DNA from: CAZVYN01 sp964631125
Lineage (GTDB): Bacteria > Eisenbacteria > RBG-16-71-46 > CAIMUX01
DNA length: 19,689 nucleotides
Direction of reading: 5' to 3'
Assembly (NCBI GenBank): GCA_964631125.1
Contig: CAZVYN010000077.1
Coordinates: 1 to 19,689, forward strand
Shown: positions 15,014 to 19,689 of the stretch, piece after piece
How positions within the stretch are numbered: position 1 is the stretch's first letter
How the letters are laid out: the number at the start of each line of letters is the position of its first letter
The notes under the pieces: model-generated
What the model was told of the DNA's origin: nothing
Databases searched by the model: none
The model's input: only the letters and a program-made list of their open reading frames with translations
Program-made: the position numbers and the translations under genes

Positions 15014-16608
15014 CGGGATCGACGTGCATCGCCGTCGCCGCGCTCCTCGCCGCGTTCTCAGTCGCTTGCCTCCCGTCGCCGGCCGCCGCACAGACGCTGC
15101 CCGAGGAGACGACGATCGGCGCGGGACGCGGTCTCGATTCGCTGCGCATCACGAGGTTCGACGGCGGGAAGGACGACGCGCTCGCCGTCCTCCGCTCCGA
15201 GGCCGGCGTCTCCTATCTCGATCTCGGAGACGTCGCGCGGCTGACCGGCGAGGGGTACGTCTGGAACCCAGAGACCTTTCGCGGCTCGATCCGCGTCGAC
15301 TCCACCGATGTCGCGTTCCTCATCGACTCGCCGCTCGTCTGGGTCGCCGGCCGCACGCGTCAGTTGGAGGCCCCGATTCGGTTCCATGACGAGCGCGTGC
15401 TCCTGCCGTTCTCGATCGTCGACGATGTGCTCGCGCCGCGCCTCGGCGAGCGTTGCCGATGGGACGCAGAGACCGGCCGCCTCACGCTGGCGGGGCCCGG
15501 TCCCTGGCTGTCGGTGGCCGATGTCCAGGTCGATCCGGGAAGGCTCATCGTGCGGCTCGGTCCGCTGCCCGACGCGAGAGCCGCCCGCGTCCGGCACGAC
15601 CCGGGGGGCCAGCTCACTGTCGAGCTGCGCGGAGTGGGACTGCCGGTCGACTTCGCGCCTCCCACCGCCAGCGGCCGAGGACTCGTTCGCGTCGAGGTCT
15701 CGCCGCGATCCGATGGGCTCGAGTTCCGCCTCGATCTCGACCGCAATTGGATCGGCCTCCGTTCGCGGTTCACCGGTTCCGATCGCGTGCTCACCATGGA
15801 GCTGACCGATCGCCCGATCGATCTCGAAGGAGCGGCGCGCTTCGAGCCGCTCGTCTCCTTCGGGGCGCCTCCCCGGCGTCGCGATGAGGCGACTCCGCGC
15901 CGCATCGTGTTGGAGCGCGGCGGACCGAGCGACTCCTCCAGCCTCGGAGCCCAAGTGCTCAGCGCTTTGGTGCAGGAGCTGCGCTTCACGCTGGAGCGAG
16001 ACTTCCGTTACGAAGTCGACGTCATCGGCGATCGGGAAGCGGCGGCGCGAGTTCGCGGACGGGATCCCGGCCCCGCGCCGATGGGCGACGTCTGGATCGG
16101 GCTGCGTCTCGAACGGTACCCATCCAGTTCGGCGCGCGAGTTTCTCGTCGTGGTGCCCGATCCGCCCGTTCGCTGGGAGACCGTCGCGCGAGAAGCGGTC
16201 GGTGTCGATACCACGCTGGTGTCGAACGACCAGGAGAAGCAGGCGCGCAGCGGTTTCTGGCGGCGCCTGGTCTCGCGTCGCGGCGGCTCGCCCGGCTCCC
16301 TCGCGCGAATGCGGCCCGTGCCCTGGGGACAGACCGGACGCGTGGAGGCGGCCGCGAGTCAGGCGCTGGCGCAGACGATTGCCGATCACCTGCGTTCGGA
16401 GATGGGAGACCGCCCGGTCCGCGTCGTCGGGCGCCCGGCGCGCGTCTTCCGCGGCGTCGCATCCCCCGCCGTCCTCCTCTATCCGGCCTCACGTCTGGAC
16501 GAGAGCGACCTCGAGAGCCTGGCCGACCCGGATCGCATCCGTCGCACCGCGCGGTCGCTGGCCTTCGGCATCGATGAGTTCTTGCTCTCCAGCCAGCCGA
16601 CCCCCTGA
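15010..16608 (+). CDS. Exported AMIN/amidase-like protein, degenerate N-acetylmuramoyl-L-alanine amidase fold
   Basis: A 532-aa exported protein with a signal peptide (residues 1-27, ending SPAAA before Q28). Residues about 65-165 resemble a copper-amine-oxidase-N-like beta domain (YLDLGDVARL ... VLLPFSIVDDVL), and about 168-270 an AMIN-like domain that in relatives anchors amidases to the cell wall. Residues about 296-525 follow the layout of an Amidase_3 peptidoglycan amidase, but the catalytic residues appear to be missing: the expected DPGHGG is LERGGP (301-306), the SIHAN motif is GLRLE (364-368), and the late PAVLVE is PAVLLY (486-491). So it is probably not an active zinc amidase and may be a binding or regulatory pseudoenzyme. 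Neighbours (GerMN protein, murI) support a cell-wall role. The ATG overlaps the smpB stop. The fold is inferred by pattern, not by search. Confidence 0.72.
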   Translation: MTGSTCIAVAALLAAFSVACLPSPAAAQTLPEETTIGAGRGLDSLRITRFDGGKDDALAVLRSEAGVSYLDLGDVARLTGEGYVWNPETFRGSIRVDSTDVAFLIDSPLVWVAGRTRQLEAPIRFHDERVLLPFSIVDDVLAPRLGERCRWDAETGRLTLAGPGPWLSVADVQVDPGRLIVRLGPLPDARAARVRHDPGGQLTVELRGVGLPVDFAPPTASGRGLVRVEVSPRSDGLEFRLDLDRNWIGLRSRFTGSDRVLTMELTDRPIDLEGAARFEPLVSFGAPPRRRDEATPRRIVLERGGPSDSSSLGAQVLSALVQELRFTLERDFRYEVDVIGDREAAARVRGRDPGPAPMGDVWIGLRLERYPSSSAREFLVVVPDPPVRWETVAREAVGVDTTLVSNDQEKQARSGFWRRLVSRRGGSPGSLARMRPVPWGQTGRVEAAASQALAQTIADHLRSEMGDRPVRVVGRPARVFRGVASPAVLLYPASRLDESDLESLADPDRIRRTARSLAFGIDEFLLSSQPTP

Positions 16609-16620
16609 GGGACGAAGCCG

Positions 16621-17190
16621 ATGCGCTATCGAGTCACGATCATCTTCTCGATCCTCCTCGTCGCCGGAGTGGCGGCCCTCTATTTCCTCGGTCGCGAGCG
16701 GATCCAGGCGCAACGGCGGCCGACGGCGGGTGCGGCCAGCTTGGACGATCGCGCGCGACTGGAGACGGTCTGGCTCTACTATGGCTCGGTCGCCTCCGCC
16801 GCGCTCGAACGTGAGCGGCGCACGATTGCATCCGGTCCGTCGCTCGAGGAGCGCATCTCGGCCTGCATCGACGAACTGGCTCGCGGCTCGTTGGAGGGGC
16901 GCATCTCCGTGCTCCCGACGAACACGAGACTGCGCCGCGCCTTCCTCGATCCCTGGGGAGTCGCCTATCTGGATTTCGACGGTGCGATCCGTCGCGGTCG
17001 CCTGCCCGGTGACGGAGAAGAGTGGCTCGCGGTCGGCGCGATCGTGCGCACTGTTTGCGACAACTTTCACGAGGTGAGCGCGATCCGTTTCATGATCGAC
17101 GGCGACGTCATCACGACGCTGGGGGGATACGTCGATCTGGAAGAGCCGATCTCGGCGGAGCAGTTCTCCGACGAGGCGCTCGCGCCATGA
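16621..17190 (+). CDS. GerMN domain-containing membrane-anchored protein
   Basis: A 189-aa protein with one N-terminal transmembrane helix (residues about 5-24, VTIIFSILLVAGVAALYFLG) and an extracytoplasmic GerMN-like domain: VWLYYGSVASAALERERRTI, LEERISACIDELARG, SVLPTNTRLRRAFLDPWGVAYLDF, VGAIVRTVCDNF, and RFMIDGDVITTLGGYVDLEEPI. GerM in Bacillus takes part in spore germination and wall synthesis, but GerMN proteins also occur widely in non-sporulating bacteria, where their role is unclear. A GAGGGA Shine-Dalgarno lies in the 12-bp gap after the amidase-like gene. The stop overlaps the murI ATG (ATGA). Location between the amidase-like gene and murI suggests a peptidoglycan-related function. 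Confidence 0.85.
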   Translation: MRYRVTIIFSILLVAGVAALYFLGRERIQAQRRPTAGAASLDDRARLETVWLYYGSVASAALERERRTIASGPSLEERISACIDELARGSLEGRISVLPTNTRLRRAFLDPWGVAYLDFDGAIRRGRLPGDGEEWLAVGAIVRTVCDNFHEVSAIRFMIDGDVITTLGGYVDLEEPISAEQFSDEALAP

Positions 17191-18014
17191 GCGTCGACCC
17201 GCGTCCGATCGGGGTCTTCGATTCCGGGATCGGCGGCCTCACAGTCGTGCGTCGGTTGCGCGCGATGCTGCCCGATGAATCGATCGTCTACTTCGGCGAC
17301 TCGGCGCGCGTGCCGTACGGGACGAAGTCGCCCGAGACGGTGCTGCGGTTCACGCGAGAGGCGACGCGGTTCTTGGGACGGTTCGACGTCAAGCTGATGG
17401 TAGTGGCGTGCAATACGGCGAGTGCGCTGGCGTTGCCGAGTCTGCGGGACGAAACGCCGTTGCCGATGGTGGGCGTGATCCAGCCCGGAGTTCGCGCAGC
17501 GTTGCGCGCTACGCGGACGAAACGAATCGGTGTCATCGGCACGAGCGCGACGATTCGGTCCAAGGCGTACGAAGAGGCGATTCACGCGCTGGAGCCGAAA
17601 GCCGTGGTCGCCACCGGCGCCTGTCCGCTCTTCGTTCCGTTGGCCGAGGAGGGTTGGACGGAGGGGCCGGTCGTCGAGGACATCGCGCGCGTCTATCTGG
17701 ACCCGCTCCAGCAGGCGGAGATCGACACGCTCGTCCTCGGCTGCACGCACTATCCGCTCTTGGAGGCCGCGATCGCAAAGGTGATGGGAGAGGAGATCAC
17801 CCTCGTCGAGCCGGCGGTCGAGACGTCGACCGAGGTGGCCACGGTCTTGGCCGGACTCGGACTGACCGCTCCCGCGGGGCGCGCCGGAACCGCCCGGTAC
17901 TTCGTGAGCGACATCCCGGCCCAGTTCCGTGAGGTCGGCAACCGATTCCTGGGGAGCCCGATGGATCAAGTGGAATGGGTCGATCAGAACGATCTGCCAT
18001 GGTACGAGCGATGA
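17187..18014 (+). CDS. murI: Glutamate racemase
   Basis: Converts L-glutamate to D-glutamate for peptidoglycan stem peptides, in the cytoplasm. The 275-aa product has the family motifs: IGVFDSGIGGLTV, YFGDSARVPYGTKS, VVACNTASA with the first catalytic cysteine, GVIQPGVRAA, GVIGTSATI and GCTHYPLL with the second catalytic cysteine. The ATG at 17187 overlaps the GerMN stop; the frame is open upstream to 17022, but that part is only out-of-frame GerMN sequence. Its own stop overlaps the rph ATG (ATGA), which points to translational coupling. Confidence 0.97.
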   Translation: MSVDPRPIGVFDSGIGGLTVVRRLRAMLPDESIVYFGDSARVPYGTKSPETVLRFTREATRFLGRFDVKLMVVACNTASALALPSLRDETPLPMVGVIQPGVRAALRATRTKRIGVIGTSATIRSKAYEEAIHALEPKAVVATGACPLFVPLAEEGWTEGPVVEDIARVYLDPLQQAEIDTLVLGCTHYPLLEAAIAKVMGEEITLVEPAVETSTEVATVLAGLGLTAPAGRAGTARYFVSDIPAQFREVGNRFLGSPMDQVEWVDQNDLPWYER

Positions 18015-18784
18015 GCGGAGACACGCCGCCGCCGACGCCGCCGCGTCCCGACGGCCGCAGCGCGACGACCCTGCGGCCGGTGCGTCTCTATCGCTCCTGC
18101 TTGCGGCATCCGGCCGGCTCCGCCTTGGTCCATTTCGGCGGCACGCATGTGCTCTGCTCGGCCACCATCGAGGAGAGCGTCCCGCCGTTTCTGCGCGGGC
18201 GCGGCGAAGGATGGGTGACGGCGGAGTACGGCATGCTGCCCGCCTCGGTGCCCGACCGTGCGGCGCGCGGCAAGGTCTCGGGCCGCACGCAAGAGATCCA
18301 GCGATTGATCGGGCGCTCGCTGCGAGCCGTCGTCGATCGTCGGAAGCTCGGCGAACGGACGATCTTGATCGACTGCGACGTCCTCGAAGCCGACGGCGGC
18401 ACCCGCACCGCCGCGATCACCGGCGCCTACGTCGCGCTGCGTGAAGCGATCGATAGACTCCTGTCCGATGGCCGCCTCGCCGAGACGCCGCTTCTCGATT
18501 CGGTGGCGGCGGTCAGCGTGGGACTGGTCGACGGCGCGACGCTCCTCGATCTCTGTTACGAAGAAGACGTCCGCGCGCAGGTCGATTTCAACGTCGTCGC
18601 GACCGGCGGCGGCCGACTGATCGAGCTGCAAGGGACGGCGGAACACGGCACGTTCACCGAGCAGGAGAGCCGCGGGTTGGTGCGCTTGGCGCTCCGCGGG
18701 ATCCGCCGCCTGACGCGAGCCCAGACCCGCGCCTTGGAGGCGCCGGCGCCTCGACTGCCGCGTCTGCTGGTCGGGAAGGAGTGA
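18011..18784 (+). CDS. rph: Ribonuclease PH
   Basis: Phosphorolytic 3'-5' exoribonuclease that trims tRNA 3' ends and helps degrade structured RNA; active as a hexamer. The 257-aa product shows RPDGR, HFGGTHVLCSATIEE, GEGWVTAEYGMLP, GRTQEIQRLIGRSLRAV, DCDVLEADGGTRTAAITGAYV, LDLCYEEDVRAQVDFNVV and ELQGTAEHGTFT. The ATG at 18011 overlaps the murI stop; an ATG at 17999 in the same frame is a less likely alternative. Because none of the tRNA genes in this window encodes CCA, 3' processing by this type of enzyme followed by CCA addition fits the set. rdgB starts 1 bp after its stop. Confidence 0.97.
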   Translation: MSGDTPPPTPPRPDGRSATTLRPVRLYRSCLRHPAGSALVHFGGTHVLCSATIEESVPPFLRGRGEGWVTAEYGMLPASVPDRAARGKVSGRTQEIQRLIGRSLRAVVDRRKLGERTILIDCDVLEADGGTRTAAITGAYVALREAIDRLLSDGRLAETPLLDSVAAVSVGLVDGATLLDLCYEEDVRAQVDFNVVATGGGRLIELQGTAEHGTFTEQESRGLVRLALRGIRRLTRAQTRALEAPAPRLPRLLVGKE

Positions 18785-18785
18785 C

Positions 18786-19385
18786 ATGCGCGCAGTGATG
18801 TTGGCGACGCACAACCGCGACAAAGTTCGCGAGCTGGCCCACGCCTTGCAAGATCTCCCGATAGATGTACGAATGCCCGACGATGTCGGCGCGTGGCCCG
18901 AGGTGGAGGAGACCGGAACCACGCTGACCGAGAACGCGCGTCTCAAGGTCGAGGCCGCGCTCGTCGCCTTCCCGCAGTACGCGGCGCTCGGCGACGACAC
19001 GGGGCTCGAGGTCGACGCACTCGATGGGCGTCCAGGCGTCTACAGCAGTCGGTACGCGGGGATCGGCGTGAGCTACGCCGACAACGTGCGCAAGCTGCTC
19101 CAGGAACTGTCCGGTGTGCCCGAGGAAAAGCGGACGGCGCGATTTCGTTGCGTCATCGCGTTGGCCGATCCCGACGGTCGCCGAGCGAAAGTAGAAGGGG
19201 TGGCAGAGGGTCGAATCCTCGACGCGCCCCAGGGGAACGGCGGGTTCGGGTACGACCCGGTGTTCTTGGTTCCTGAGTTCGGGAAGACCTTCGCCGAGCT
19301 CACGCTGGAGGAGAAGCGAAGCGTCAGCCACCGAGGCAAGGCGCTCGCGGCGGCGCGTCGCATCTTGATGGAGTGGTACGCCTGA
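18786..19385 (+). CDS. rdgB: RdgB/HAM1 family non-canonical purine NTP pyrophosphatase (dITP/XTP)
   Basis: House-cleaning enzyme that hydrolyses dITP, ITP and XTP to the monophosphates and so keeps deaminated purines out of DNA and RNA. The 199-aa length is normal. Motifs: LATHNRDKVREL near the N-terminus (substrate and phosphate binding), ETGTTLTENARLKVEAA, GDDTGLEVDALDGRPGVYSSRYAG (metal site), GNGGFGYDPVF and SVSHRGKAL. A GGAAGGAG Shine-Dalgarno at the end of rph precedes the ATG by a few bases. It is the last gene of the smpB operon and converges on tRNA-Arg with only 16 bp between. Confidence 0.97.
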   Translation: MRAVMLATHNRDKVRELAHALQDLPIDVRMPDDVGAWPEVEETGTTLTENARLKVEAALVAFPQYAALGDDTGLEVDALDGRPGVYSSRYAGIGVSYADNVRKLLQELSGVPEEKRTARFRCVIALADPDGRRAKVEGVAEGRILDAPQGNGGFGYDPVFLVPEFGKTFAELTLEEKRSVSHRGKALAAARRILMEWYA

Positions 19386-19393
19386 ACATCAGG
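19381..19393 (+). terminator. Small hairpin overlapping the rdgB stop codon
   Basis: CCTGA-ACA-TCAGG includes the rdgB TGA in its left arm. A 5-bp stem without a T-run is weak evidence for a terminator, but it is the only symmetry in the 16-bp convergent gap before the tRNA-Arg 3' end. Confidence 0.25.
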
Positions 19394-19401
19394 GTGAGAC
19401 G

Positions 19402-19475
19402 CGCGCCTGGCAGGACTCGAACCTGCGACCGGCGGATTAGAAATCCGCTGCTCTATCCAACTGAGCTACAGGCGC
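19402..19475 (-). tRNA. tRNA-Arg (anticodon TCT)
   Basis: Minus-strand cloverleaf of 74 nt. Acceptor GCGCCTG pairs with CAGGCGC, discriminator G. D arm GCTCAGTTGGATAGAGC, anticodon stem-loop GCGGA-TTTCTAA-TCCGC with anticodon TCT, variable loop CGGTC, T arm GCAGG-TTCGAGT-CCTGC. CCA is not encoded. It reads AGA/AGG codons, which are rare in this GC-rich window. It is probably co-transcribed with the tRNA-His 35 bp upstream. Confidence 0.97.
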
Positions 19476-19486
19476 AAGTGGGATCG

Positions 19487-19498
19487 CTGTTCGAACAG
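19487..19498. repeat. 12-bp palindrome between the two tRNA genes
   Basis: CTGTTCGAACAG is a perfect palindrome in the 35-bp spacer between tRNA-His and tRNA-Arg. In a joint precursor it could be a small processing hairpin. The role is unknown. Confidence 0.4.
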
Positions 19499-19510
19499 TT
19501 TGAAAAGATG

Positions 19511-19584
19511 GGTGGATGACGGGGCTTGAACCCGCGACAACCGGAACCACAATCCGGCGCTCTGCCAACTGAGCTACATCCACC
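19511..19584 (-). tRNA. tRNA-His (anticodon GTG)
   Basis: Minus-strand cloverleaf of 74 nt counting the extra 5' G(-1) typical of histidine tRNAs: GGTGGATG pairs with CATCCACC, so G(-1) faces C73. D arm GCTCAGTTGGCAGAGC, anticodon stem-loop CCGGA-TTGTGGT-TCCGG with anticodon GTG, T arm GCGGG-TTCAAGC-CCCGT with one mismatched or wobble pair. CCA is not encoded. No clear -10/-35 pair is visible in the 37 bp between the gene and the tandem repeat upstream of it. Confidence 0.97.
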
Positions 19585-19621
19585 CCAAGAACCGGACCTG
19601 AAAACGGGGGCGGGACTCCAT

Positions 19622-19689
19622 CGTGAGTTGCAGCCGTGAGTTGCAGCCGTGAGTCACAGCCGTGAGTCACAGCCGTGAGTCACAGCCGT
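19622..19689. repeat. 13-bp tandem repeat, two variants, running off the window end
   Basis: Two copies of CGTGAGTTGCAGC are followed by three copies of CGTGAGTCACAGC and a further partial CGT at the last base. The variants differ only at two adjacent bases (TG versus CA). The array lies 37 bp upstream of tRNA-His and continues past the window edge, so total length is unknown. The 13-bp period is not a codon multiple, which argues against a coding role. Confidence 0.95.

Noticed and set aside
19511..19511. Encoded CCA at the tRNA-His 3' end
   Set aside because: With G(-1) paired to C73, the following genomic bases are CAT, so CCA is incomplete.

Overview
The window is high-GC bacterial chromosome, densely packed with mostly housekeeping genes. 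I see no prophage, plasmid, transposon or CRISPR signature. Two extracytoplasmic proteins suggest a lineage of the FCB superphylum or a neighbour (Eisenbacteria-, Krumholzibacteria- or Gemmatimonadota-like). One carries a C-terminal FlgD-Ig/T9SS-like sorting module with an 'SPNPCSG' entry motif, and the other is a very large PD40-propeller/amidohydrolase fusion. This placement is inference from protein style; there is no rRNA gene here to test it.

Layout. (1) 4-3594, minus: secreted TolB/PD40-propeller amidohydrolase. A 134-bp divergent spacer separates it from (2) 3729-8369, plus: a tight operon uvrB-nadC-birA-ftsY (DNA repair, NAD synthesis, biotin-protein ligase, SRP receptor) with 2-bp or 4-bp-overlap junctions. 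(3) 8370-8522: a convergent spacer holding three palindromes whose centres are exactly 35 bp apart. (4) 8523-9794, minus: polytopic GT-C/GT39-like membrane protein, divergent from (5) radC, 9956-10654, plus. (6) 10666-14084, minus: a two-gene unit, radical SAM/SPASM protein followed by a secreted CehA/McbA-type PHP metallohydrolase with the sorting-type tail. (7) 14085-14539: tRNA-Leu(CAG) with a canonical promoter, and a 12-bp x4 tandem repeat in the divergent region before smpB. (8) 14540-19385, plus: six-gene operon smpB - amidase-like pseudoenzyme - GerMN-domain protein - murI - rph - rdgB. (9) 19402-19584, minus: tRNA-Arg(TCT) and tRNA-His(GTG), followed by a 13-bp tandem repeat that runs off the window end.

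The genes group by theme. The smpB-rdgB operon joins envelope/peptidoglycan functions (murI, the amidase-like and GerMN proteins) with RNA and nucleotide quality control (smpB, rph, rdgB). The uvrB-ftsY operon is a mixed housekeeping unit.

The observations I find most worth following are the 35-bp-periodic dyad array at 8407-8511, the apparent loss of all recognisable catalytic residues in the amidase-like protein at 15010-16608, the radical SAM/PHP-hydrolase pair, the short tandem repeats lying on the 5' side of tRNA genes, and the promoter-like motifs placed so close to uvrB and smpB that their mRNAs may be almost leaderless. I did not find a clearly new multi-gene defence or biosynthetic system.
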